Shown here in pieces: positions 1 through 7,179 of a DNA stretch of 35,006 nt (position 1 is its first letter; each line of letters starts with the position of its first letter). A model generated the notes under the pieces. That model worked only from the letters and a program-made list of their open reading frames with translations, searched no databases and was not told where the DNA came from. Position numbers and translations under genes: made by a program. The DNA is from Anaerolineaceae bacterium 4572_78 (GTDB taxonomy: Bacteria > Chloroflexota > Anaerolineae > 4572-78). The stretch covers positions 1 through 35,006 of the forward strand of contig NBMH01000012.1 of the NCBI GenBank assembly GCA_002084875.1, in the 5' to 3' direction.

Positions 1-680
1 TTGCTAACCCTATCCGAGCCGACTTTGCTTTTTGGGACAATATGCTCCACTTCCAATGGTATATCACGCTTGCCACAATAAACACAAGTGCGATTGAATT
101 TCTCTAGCAGGTATTCTCGTACTTCGTAGCCTGCCAACGTGCCTTGTTGATATTCCATGCCTGATATTTCAGGGTGGACCATCTTGTGCGTATCAAATCG
201 CACCGTCTCAACTGCGATTGACAATACAGGTACAAAGTTGAGTAATCGCTTTGCCCACTGATAGACATTAGCCACCCGTGACCGTAGCGATGGTGGTAGC
301 CAACCTTTGGGACGCGTCCTATTGTCAAAACGTAGCCTACGATAGCGTGTTTTGCGATGTCGCCTTGACCGTCTGACACCTCGCCGTTTGTCCAAGTATA
401 ATTTGATTGTTTGTCCTCTGTGATGGAGATTTGCTCCCCACAGTACGACCTTGCCCCGTTTGAAATGACCCACTATGCTAATGCCTGTGGTCTTACTACC
501 AGGGTCTATTTTCAATTCAATACCTTGCATCACGCCACCTTCACGTTCAATCAAAATGATGGTGAACGGATAGCGGCGGTAGACTTTCGCCTTCTTACCT
601 TTCAATAATTGCCTAGCACGTGCAGGATGGCAGGGCATTAACGGCTTTTTGTTTTTGTCTAATACAAATACTTTTTGCAT
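1..680 (-). CDS. iscB: RNA-guided nuclease IscB, N-terminal part (cut by window edge)
   Basis: The minus-strand frame from the ATG at 678-680 stays open to base 1 (226 codons seen). It begins with the PLMP-type N-terminal domain (KKPLMPCHPARARQLL, residues 11-26). Next come RuvC-I with Asp59 in IDPGSKTTGI, an arginine-rich bridge helix (about 97-125, RRGVRRSRRHRKTRYRR) and RuvC-II with Glu158 in VETVRFD. The start of an HNH domain follows, with the CxxC pair Cys199/Cys202 and VEHIVPKS (His213, the likely catalytic His). RuvC-III is outside the window. IscB proteins use an omega-RNA encoded just upstream to cut double-stranded DNA (family knowledge). AAAGG lies about 8 bases before the ATG and supports this start. 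All visible catalytic residues are present, so the protein appears active in this part. Confidence 0.92.
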   Translation of the reverse strand, partial: MQKVFVLDKNKKPLMPCHPARARQLLKGKKAKVYRRYPFTIILIEREGGVMQGIELKIDPGSKTTGISIVGHFKRGKVVLWGANLHHRGQTIKLYLDKRRGVRRSRRHRKTRYRRLRFDNRTRPKGWLPPSLRSRVANVYQWAKRLLNFVPVLSIAVETVRFDTHKMVHPEISGMEYQQGTLAGYEVREYLLEKFNRTCVYCGKRDIPLEVEHIVPKSKVGSDRVS

Positions 681-765
681 TGTTTTGTTACCTTTCTAAC
701 TAAGTTAAAAATCTAATACAAATACTTTTTGCATTGTTTTGTTACCTTTCTAACTAAGTTAAAAA
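658..765. repeat. 54-bp exact tandem duplication over the iscB start site
   Basis: Bases 658-711 are repeated exactly at 712-765, followed by three more matching bases. The unit carries the first eight codons of iscB, its ATG and its ribosome binding site. Because 54 is a multiple of three, both ATGs are in the same frame, but a TAA separates them. The perfect identity suggests a recent event. Confidence 0.95.
705..734 (-). other. Nine-codon minicistron ahead of iscB made by the duplication
   Basis: The upstream copy of the duplication has its own ATG (732-734) and a copy of the AAAGG site. It reads MQKVFVLDF and then meets TAA at 705-707, 24 bases before the true iscB ATG. If translated it would act as a leader peptide, and ribosomes could reinitiate on iscB. 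Whether it is used is unknown. Confidence 0.3.
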
Positions 766-768
766 TCT

Positions 769-967
769 CTACTTTCGTAGGTAAATGTCTCCTCGACAAT
801 GTTATCCGTAGGTTTGAATGTCAGCAACACTGGGCTTAACCCCTTTAAACCTGTTTAATCACTGACCGTAGCGGGCAAGGCTGGAGAAGCACCCTGCCGT
901 ACCTGTTGTAGCTTTCTACGGTAACGTAGCACTTTGCTCCTGCAAGCCCCCCACTTCTAGTGGGGGG
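769..967 (-). ncRNA. HEARO / omega-RNA of IscB (candidate)
   Basis: This region lies directly upstream of iscB on the same strand, has no credible reading frame, and is rich in complementary segments. At its 5' side is a perfect 8-bp hairpin (947-954 with 960-967, loop of 5). Nearby blocks such as CTACGTTACCGTAG (around 918-931) and the CCTTGCCCGCTACGG stretch (around 866-880) look like further stems. In the family, the omega-RNA scaffold occupies this position and its 5' extension is the guide, so a guide would lie beyond about 967 on the minus strand. The call is from position and structure; the exact ends are inferred. Confidence 0.7.
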
Positions 968-979
968 TTGTTGACAACC
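966..979. repeat. Small palindrome overlapping the element-end hairpin
   Basis: GGTTG TTGA CAACC forms a 5-bp stem with a 4-base loop. It partly overlaps the C6/G6 hairpin at 947-967, so the two are alternative folds. It sits where the transposon boundary is expected and may be part of the end recognised by a TnpA-type transposase. Confidence 0.35.
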
Positions 980-998
980 GAGTGAATTTCATGTATTG

Positions 999-2822
999 CT
1001 AATGAATAGGACATAAATCCCTAGCAGTAAATGATGGATTAGAATACCCCCAATCGTGTAAAAAGTTCCATGAATCGGGATGGTTAAAAGCACAAGAAAG
1101 CGTTACGGTACATGCCTCTGTCAAATCATTGCTATCGCCAAATTCATCTAAGAATACCTCAGTACAGCCATGCAATGCAGGTACCTGAATGTTGTTTTGT
1201 ATTTGTGTTGCCTTGTCAAATTGGTCAATAGCAGTGTAAGCGACCGCTAAGCGATACCTAGCAAAATCACGTAATAAGGCTAATTCATTATCAAGATTTT
1301 CATGACATGCCTCAAGACTATCATCGGTTAAAGCTGTTTGGTAAGCGATAATTGCCTCATGATAATTGCCCTCATTGAACATGGTATTCGCATCTATAAT
1401 TTGATGATACAAACAAGTTGGTGGATTGTAAACATCGTCAAACAGTTGGTAAGCATCACCATTTGGCGAAATGTATGTGACAGTTTTAAGGCGTTGAGGT
1501 CCCGCTCCAACAGATTTTATTTTGCCTCCATAGCCCACGATTTCCAGACCACTTCCTTCATTCAGTGTATCTGTAATTTGGTATTCTGCCGAAAAAATAG
1601 ATGGCGGATTGATAATCCATGGTTGGTATACCTCACCCGTCCACTGTTCGACCAAGAGAGTACGAATACAGGTATGTATTCCACAATCGTTATAAGTCCA
1701 TACCAACTCAAGTTTGTTATCATCGTTTATATCTTCAACTGCTAGAATATTTACCACCCCGATTATGTTGGTAGCATACGCCAGTGAATATCCTTCGTTA
1801 TCGGCATGATAAATTAATAATTTACCATTGGTGACAATTGGTGAGATTTCTCTGTGAATGACAACAATTAAATCAGTGCTATTTTCATTCTGAATATGTT
1901 TCGTAATTGTTCCCCCGATTTTATCGCTAATGAGTTGACAATTTTTCAGCCATGCGTTTAAATCATCGGGTTGATTGTCTTTATTATTGAGAAAATTGCT
2001 AATCACGGTAGGATAATTATCAAAATTACGCTGACATGTTGCCAATGGAGCAGGAGTACGCGTCGGCGGGCGTGGAGTTGCTGTCGGAGATGAAGTTACT
2101 GTTGGCGTGATGGTTTTTGTCGGAGATGGTGGTGCTGTTGGCGTGATGGTTTTTGTCGGAGATGGTGTCGCTGTTGGCATGATGGTTTTTGTCGGAGATG
2201 GTGTCGCTGTTGGCATGGGAACATCAATATCTACTGTCAGATTACCACCGAATGACTCACCTTGCGGGTTACGGAGTTGCCATATTCCGACATAGTGTCC
2301 CGCTTCATAAGGGGCGACCAAATTAACCGAAATTTCAGTGATTGAGTCAGATTGTGTAGAGGGAAGACCAACAATATTAATATTGCCCATGCGTTGTCCT
2401 TCAACAAATGCCAAAGTGTATCCCTCACCCCAATGACATGTGCCAACATTACGCACATGCCATGTCTTAATAAAACTGGCGTTTGCTTCAATAACTGTGC
2501 CATCTGGAATGGTTACATCAGATATGAAAACGAAATTGGGGGTGCAAGATATATCAGGTGTAAAAGTTGCAGTTGGTGTATGAAGTATTTCAACAGTTGG
2601 CGTTGGGCTAACACTCGGTGTTGATTCGACCATGTCTGTGACAGGTATCGTCACCAGCAATGTTGTAGCAGTTACAGTTATTACAGCCGCTATAGGTGAT
2701 GGGGTAACGGTAACAAACACCTTTTCTTGATAAGAGGTCGGAGGGTCTTCTATTGTGTTGCAAGCAATCATGCAAATGGATATTAATAATAGCGTAATTA
2801 AAAAAATGTATTGTCGTTTCAT
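999..2822 (-). CDS. Lipoprotein with NBR1-type Ig domain and PT-rich linker
   Basis: The 607-residue protein starts with a lipoprotein signal (hydrophobic 6-20, lipobox MIAC, lipidated Cys21), so it should be anchored on the outer face of the membrane. Residues about 93-201 match the Ig-like domain found next to BRCA1 (FIKTWHVRNVGTCHWGEGY; GIWQLRNPQG), common in Chloroflexota surface proteins. Residues about 202-262 are Pro/Thr repeats (PTATPSPTKTI units). The C-terminal half has a DINDDNKLE calcium-loop-like motif, as in FG-GAP/VCBS repeats, and a TPR-like helical pair near 470-545. No catalytic motif was recognised, so the function is unknown; surface binding is an inference. It follows the coiled-coil gene by 11 bases, so translation may be coupled. 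Its stop lies about 20-30 bases from the IscB element. Confidence 0.85.
   Translation of the reverse strand: MKRQYIFLITLLLISICMIACNTIEDPPTSYQEKVFVTVTPSPIAAVITVTATTLLVTIPVTDMVESTPSVSPTPTVEILHTPTATFTPDISCTPNFVFISDVTIPDGTVIEANASFIKTWHVRNVGTCHWGEGYTLAFVEGQRMGNINIVGLPSTQSDSITEISVNLVAPYEAGHYVGIWQLRNPQGESFGGNLTVDIDVPMPTATPSPTKTIMPTATPSPTKTITPTAPPSPTKTITPTVTSSPTATPRPPTRTPAPLATCQRNFDNYPTVISNFLNNKDNQPDDLNAWLKNCQLISDKIGGTITKHIQNENSTDLIVVIHREISPIVTNGKLLIYHADNEGYSLAYATNIIGVVNILAVEDINDDNKLELVWTYNDCGIHTCIRTLLVEQWTGEVYQPWIINPPSIFSAEYQITDTLNEGSGLEIVGYGGKIKSVGAGPQRLKTVTYISPNGDAYQLFDDVYNPPTCLYHQIIDANTMFNEGNYHEAIIAYQTALTDDSLEACHENLDNELALLRDFARYRLAVAYTAIDQFDKATQIQNNIQVPALHGCTEVFLDEFGDSNDLTEACTVTLSCAFNHPDSWNFLHDWGYSNPSFTARDLCPIH
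2101..2217. repeat. 36-bp tandem repeat coding for PTATPSPTKTI units
   Basis: About three near-identical 36-base units (12 codons each) lie in the Pro/Thr linker of the lipoprotein. The units differ by one to three bases. The period is a multiple of three, so gain or loss of units keeps the frame. Confidence 0.85.
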
Positions 2823-2833
2823 ATTTTAGCTCG

Positions 2834-3118
2834 CTAATGAACCATCGGAGCCTTGCTTCCCTCATATTCCGTCAACTTTACCCCAATTTGAGCCGACATC
2901 TTTTCAATCAGCAACTTCATGCGTTCAATCCGTTTATCTTGGTAACGCCCTTTTCGTTCCAAGAGATGTGTCTGATTTTTAAGCATTTCTACTACTTCTT
3001 CTAAAACTGCAACCCGTTGCCGCAACTGCTGAATAGCTTTGGTATTTGCAAGTTCCTTTTTGAGAGCAGTAACTTCATCTGTTTTCTTGGGGCTGTTTGG
3101 ATTATTGTTGGTGTGCAT
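2834..3118 (-). CDS. Small coiled-coil protein
   Basis: A 94-residue protein. The start at 3116-3118 (MHTNNNPNSP) is preferred over an upstream ATG because AAGGA lies about 9 bases before it. After a polar N-terminus, residues about 15-85 form a heptad-rich coiled coil (LRQRVAVLEEVVEMLKNQ). There is no signal peptide or membrane segment. It is the first gene of a two-gene unit with the Ig lipoprotein. No family was recognised, so it might be a structural or scaffolding partner, but nothing in the sequence proves this. Confidence 0.65.
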   Translation of the reverse strand: MHTNNNPNSPKKTDEVTALKKELANTKAIQQLRQRVAVLEEVVEMLKNQTHLLERKGRYQDKRIERMKLLIEKMSAQIGVKLTEYEGSKAPMVH

Positions 3119-3504
3119 AAATGTGATTCCTTTTTTAATATAACACACATTGGCAAACTATACCAGTTAATAAAAACGTAGTGGTCAGATGAATAAAAGC
3201 ACCATGTAACACAAACCTAGTGTTTTCGCTTACTGCCTACGAAAAAAATATCACACATTTTTCATCTGGCAAAACTTATTGTATCACGAAAAAACTAATA
3301 AGCAAAATTGTTCTCAAACATTTCAATACCAAAACTCTCAGCAACATTCTGAAAAAGTAATTGTTCACTCCATCTCGTAGACCAATACGATATAGTACAA
3401 ATTCCTAAAAAATTAGACGAAAATAGCCAAAGAGAACCATTGAATTCAAAGCAATAATGTGTTATGCTTAATATAAATTTTGTGTAGTAAAAAAGGTTTA
3501 CAAA
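3119..3504. other. Divergent intergenic region
   Basis: This 386-base AT-rich gap separates the divergent coiled-coil and DUF3307 genes. It must hold both promoters. Only the rightward one (3440-3468) could be outlined. No RNA gene, repeat or reading frame of note was seen. Confidence 0.6.
3440..3468 (+). promoter_or_regulatory. Sigma70-type promoter candidate for the DUF3307 gene
   Basis: TTGAAT and TATGCT are separated by 17 bases and end 36 bases before the ATG. AAGG about 8 bases before the ATG is the likely ribosome binding site. Confidence 0.5.
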
Positions 3505-4329
3505 ATGGATTTACCGCTTAATTTCTTTTTGCGAATGGTGTTGGGGCATCTTATTGGTGATTTTATTTTGCAACCATTTTGGTTAGCAATGGCTAAACGA
3601 CAAGGTTGGAAAGGACTTGTCATTCATGTATTGGTGGTCACCCTTGCCACTGGAGCCATAATATATAATGTTACTGATGACTGGCTCTGTTGGACATTTA
3701 CTTTATTTTGGGTTCACTTATTTATTGACCAATTTCGCACCTTTGTCTTTACCGACAATTCACATGGTAAAGGCATTATTTTACTCCTGTTAGACCAAGC
3801 CGCTCACATTTTGTCTCTCATGGCAATCAGTAAGTTAGCAGTAGTCTGGGATATCAGCATGCTAAAGGACATTTTTAGTTATAATGTTGCTTTGGAAACA
3901 TCTATTATTACGATTTTGTGTTTGGTTATTGTTGCTATTTGGGTAGCACCTATTTTGGAGATTGAATTTGCTACAGCAGTCATATCGTTTAATGGACAAG
4001 CCTCAAAAACCATTATTCCCATTGGTTTTTCCGATAGATTGTTGGGGGGATGTGAACGGTTGATGAGTTTGTGGTTAAGTATTGCCAGCTTTGGTATATT
4101 CATCCCGTTTGCATTTGTACCACGATTTTTTTGGTTACAAAAACACAATCAATCAAATAGCAATTTATCTACGTACCTGAAAATTGGTACAAGTTTTGTT
4201 ACGACGTTGTTAATAGTTGTTTGTACTCCTCACATCAAGCCGTACGCCCTACTATTCAGGGCTGTTAAATGCTATTTTTTTCAGGTAGAACATGTAGGAA
4301 TATGGGACACATGTCTTATCATCGTGTAG
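3505..4329 (+). CDS. DUF3307-family membrane protein
   Basis: The 274-residue polytopic membrane protein carries the DUF3307 N-terminal signature H15xxxD19 with Gln23 (LGHLIGDFILQPFWLA). A second His/Asp pair lies in FWVHLFIDQFRTF near residues 72-80. About six hydrophobic segments are visible. The biochemical role of the family is not established. The last 25 or so codons overlap a dispersed repeat (4252-4280), so the C-terminal tail (ALLFRAVKCYFFQ onward) and the stop codon probably come from repeat sequence rather than from the ancestral gene. Upstream it has a recognisable promoter and ribosome binding site. Confidence 0.8.
   Translation: MDLPLNFFLRMVLGHLIGDFILQPFWLAMAKRQGWKGLVIHVLVVTLATGAIIYNVTDDWLCWTFTLFWVHLFIDQFRTFVFTDNSHGKGIILLLLDQAAHILSLMAISKLAVVWDISMLKDIFSYNVALETSIITILCLVIVAIWVAPILEIEFATAVISFNGQASKTIIPIGFSDRLLGGCERLMSLWLSIASFGIFIPFAFVPRFFWLQKHNQSNSNLSTYLKIGTSFVTTLLIVVCTPHIKPYALLFRAVKCYFFQVEHVGIWDTCLIIV
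4252..4280 (-). repeat. Foldback-repeat arm inside the 3' end of the DUF3307 gene
   Basis: CTATTCAGGGCTGTTAAATG followed by CTATTTTTT is the reverse complement, with one or two differences, of the stretch at 25043-25070. The same arm appears at 13054-13073 and 13168-13187. It is read through as the last codons of the gene. Confidence 0.8.
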
Positions 4330-4745
4330 GATTTATGCCATAAATCCCTACTTTATGCTGTTAAAAACAATCCTAACCCCACCCCGGCCCCGTGAACAGA
4401 GATGGGAGTAGTCACTTCCCACCGCTTGCGGGGGGATAGATTCCCCTCTCCCTGTGGGGGATGGAGGGCTATGGTGGGGGTGAACGGTTACTATTTTTCG
4501 ATATGATTTTCAATCACATGGTCGCACAATGGAACGAAAAAGCTTGCTTGTTCATGTCAAAGCAAGCTTTGACGCTCCAGTTTATCTCCCATGGGGAGGG
4601 GCTAGGGTGGAGTGAACAGTTTGTATTGACAGATGAATATGAGTCTTCGACTTACACAAAACAATGATTAAGTTTCAGATTCTTGTTCCTTAACAGAACA
4701 TTTACATAAATCTAATATAAATCTGATATAGTGAATGTACAATAA
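4330..4745. repeat. Cluster of dispersed intergenic repeats
   Basis: This stretch holds no gene. It contains CT/GA-rich imperfect inverted blocks (CCTAACCCCACCCCGGCCCC; GGGGCTAGGGTGGAG; CCCCTCTCCCTGTGGGGG) similar to those around 13041-13060 and 25105-25135, plus a full family-1 hairpin at 4530-4579. Short open frames here are repeat-derived. From about 4640 to 4745 the sequence is AT-rich with no clear feature. The lon start region that should lie here is missing. Confidence 0.75.
4530..4579. repeat. Family-1 50-bp palindrome
   Basis: Outer arms TGGAACG / CGCTCCA enclose AAGCTTGCTTg / AAAGCAAGCTT around a TTCATGTC centre. Nearly identical copies lie at 13100-13149 and 33001-33050, with half copies at 16149-16172 and 26359-26382. 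Confidence 0.9.
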
Positions 4746-6821
4746 AATCAAAGTAATGTTAAGAGTCCTCCTAAATCTGTAAAATTGATAAACGATGCCA
4801 TTGAGGGAAATGAGCATATTGGACTTGTTGTCTCCAAATCTCCTGAAGATGAAAACCCGTCTCCGAAACAAATTTATCCGATTGGAGTTGTGGCTAAAAT
4901 CCATCGTACCATGCGAGGTAAAGATGGCAACTTACAAATTGTTGTGCAAGGCATGCAACGGTTTGAAATTATCAAATGGACACAAGTAGACCCATACCTG
5001 AAAGCACTTGTCAAACAGTCTGATGATATTATTGAGGAAGACAAATTGGTGGAAATTGAAGCTTTGCGTCGGCGGATGATAGAATTGGTTGGGGAAATCA
5101 TAAAATTTATGCCCCAAGTTCCAGACGAAGTAACCAATTTTTTAGAAACAACGGAAGACCCGCGTGTGCTTCTTTACACCGTTGCTCACAACATGAAGAT
5201 GGAACATGATGAGCGATTAAATATCTTGATGGAAAATAATTTGCGAACTAAAATGCGACAACTTTTGCAAATTATGGCAAAAGAAGTTGAGGTACTTGAA
5301 ATTAGCGAGAAAATCCAATCTGATACACAAGAGGAATTGGACAAAGTTCAACGGGAATATTATTTGCGGCAACAGTTGAAATCAATTCAAAAAGAATTAG
5401 GTGAAGCTGACGAAGTCGAGGTTGAAGTCGAGAAATACCTCAAGAAATTTGAAGAGATTGGTTTACCAGAAGAGGCAAAGAAAGAGGCAATACGAGAATT
5501 AAATCGCCTTAAAAAACTTCCACCTCAATCAGCAGAGTATGGCATAATTAAGACCTATTTGGATTGGATAACTGAATTACCATGGAATGTGCTTACTCAA
5601 GATAATTTGGATATTGAGCATGCCAAAACGATTTTCTCAAGACCGAGCAGGGGGTTCTATTCTTCTTTTTGTGGGGCCGCCTGGCGTGGGCAAAACCAGT
5701 TTAGGACGAAGTATCTCGCGTGCATTAGACCGTAAATTTACACGCATGAGTTTGGGAGGGGTACGAGATGAGGCTGAAATTCGAGGACACCGCCGTACTT
5801 ATATCGGAGCCATGCCAGGTCGAATCATCCAGGCATTGAAGCGGGTTGATTCACGCAATCCTGTTTTCATGCTCGATGAAGTGGACAAAGTTGGCAGTGA
5901 TTGGCGAGGCGACCCCAGCAGTGCCTTGCTTGAAGTTTTAGACCCACAACAAAATCATGCCTTCCGTGACCATTATTTGGACATTGATTTTGACTTAAGC
6001 GATGTCATGTTTATTGCCACAGCTAATTATGCGGAGAATATCCCGAGATTGCCAAAGGCTATCTAATTCCACGTCAAATTCACACCAATGGACTTATGCC
6101 CGCGGAGATTGAATTTCCTGAAGATGGGGTTTATAAGATTATTCAAGACCATACCCGTGAAGCAGGTGTGCGTACTCTTGAACGACAAATCGCTACAGTC
6201 TGCCGAAAAGTTGCTACAAAAGTAGCTGCTAATGGCACTGAAGAAAATGGACTGACAGAGATTAATAATGATGCCATTAAAGAATTTTTAGGTAAAGCAC
6301 GTTATCATTTTGAAGCCGCTTTACGAACAGAAAAAGCGGGAGTGGCTACAGGGTTGTCCGTTACCCTAGCGGGTGGCGATGTGTTATTTATTGAAGCGAC
6401 ATACATGAAAGGGAAATCCAATTTGATTTTAACGGGACAGTTAGGGGATGTCATGAAAGAAAGTGCCCAGATTGCCTTAAGTTATGTTCTTCACCTGCAT
6501 GTGCCTGCGGGAGCCATTCCAAAAGATGGTCCCTCGGCAGGGATTACGATAGTTACCGCTCTTGTTTCCTTATTGACAGATCGTCCCGTTAAATCCGAAG
6601 TCGCCATGACTGGTGAAATTAGCTTACAAGGACAAGTATTACCAATTGGTGGTCTCAAACAAAAGGTGTTAGCCGCTCATCGAACAGGTTTAAAAGTTGT
6701 CATCTTCCCAAGTCGAAATGAAGCCGATATTGACGACATACCTGAAGACATTCGTGAAGACTTACAACTGGTCATGGTTGAGCGGATTGAGGAAGTGTTG
6801 GAGATTGCTTTGAGTAATTAG
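4746..6821 (+). pseudogene. lon: ATP-dependent protease Lon, broken by multiple internal deletions
   Basis: Three frames together spell one Lon protease. Part A (4746 to about 5640) is the N-terminal substrate domain but lacks the first 35 or so residues (the VLPLRD region). It has no ATG, only a TTG at 4785 with no ribosome binding site. Part B (about 5640-6045) starts just before Walker A (GPPGVGKTS) and has Walker B (VFMLDEVDK); about 30 residues that precede Walker A in other Lons (DHYGLE region) are missing. Part C (about 6045-6821) starts at [11 protein letters not shown]; about 20 residues with the PLLDRME motif are missing. A further in-frame gap of about 18 residues lies near 6488 (ALSYV/LHLHVPAG). 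The protease Ser (KDGPSAG) and Lys (GLKQK) remain. The ends of each part are well conserved, so the losses look recent, or reflect assembly errors. Confidence 0.88.
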
Positions 6822-6900
6822 TATAGCTTAATCATTCTGCCAACAAATGTTCTTGTTCTAGAGTATACTCGTGCAGGTCATAAAGTAATATTTCGGATCC

Positions 6901-6934
6901 AGACCTGACAGGTTTTTAGAAACCTGTCAGGTCT
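6901..6934. repeat. Family-2 palindrome, perfect copy
   Basis: AGACCTGACAGGTTT, a TTAG loop, then the exact 15-base reverse complement. Related copies are at 14421-14454 and, inside a coding sequence, at 26558-26590. It lies about 80 bases after lon and could also act as a hairpin in RNA. Confidence 0.95.
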
Positions 6935-7097
6935 AACCAAAGAACCTTGGATGCTCTAGCAATATCTTCATGAAAATGTTAAGCAATCAAGCAAAAGAAC
7001 TTGTGAAAGCCCTGTGTCAGACAAGGTTTCAGTCCTAGTTACCCTACAACTTGTTCCAATACATCAGAAAAATAAAATCGTATCTTGTTAAAGTGTT

Positions 7098-7125
7098 TTT
7101 ACATGTGAGCGACTTGTGCTATAAT
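7098..7125 (+). promoter_or_regulatory. Extended -10 promoter for the RNB gene
   Basis: TTTACA, 16 bases, TGC-TATAAT. The -10 context TTGTGCTATAATGC recurs exactly at 27497-27510 before another gene. An AAAGGAG sits in the leader about 24 bases before the ATG, and an AAGG about 13 bases before it. Confidence 0.7.
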
Positions 7126-7179
7126 GCACTTTGGAATATTACGATACACAAAGGAGAACAACTTAAGGTTTAAAGATTT

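Larger units (their letters stand above)
1..979 (-). mobile_element. One end of an IscB-carrying IS200/IS605-like element (partial)
   Basis: On the minus strand the order is a G/C-rich hairpin (947-967), a structured non-coding stretch, a duplicated leader and the iscB start, which is the usual order at the 5' side of an IscB transposon (established for the family). No tnpA transposase lies in the visible part, and the other end is outside the window, so this may be a non-autonomous element mobilised in trans. The outer boundary probably falls near 967-985, about 20-30 bases beyond the stop codon of the lipoprotein gene at 999. The exact boundary cannot be fixed without an empty-site comparison. 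Confidence 0.55.
6822..7179. other. Intergenic region with a palindrome and a promoter
   Basis: A gene-free gap of 358 bases. It contains the family-2 palindrome (6901-6934) and an extended -10 promoter for the RNB gene (7098-7125). The rest (6940-7080) shows no gene or RNA that I can support. Confidence 0.7.

Noticed and set aside
104-608. Open frames at 104-379 (minus) and 411-608 (plus)
   Set aside because: Both are shadows of the iscB frame, which runs uninterrupted through this stretch with recognisable RuvC and HNH motifs.
2101-2217. Regular 36-bp repeats resembling a CRISPR array
   Set aside because: The units are contiguous with no spacers and code for Pro/Thr repeats of the lipoprotein.
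4461-4667. A 68-codon open frame as a small gene
   Set aside because: It lies wholly within repeat sequence including a family-1 hairpin and lacks a convincing ribosome binding site.
4746-6821. Programmed frameshifting in lon
   Set aside because: The frame changes coincide with loss of conserved residues, and no slippery site with downstream structure is seen; deletions explain it better.
6940-7080. A possible small RNA between lon and the RNB gene
   Set aside because: No stable hairpin with a T-run and no promoter specific to it could be supported.
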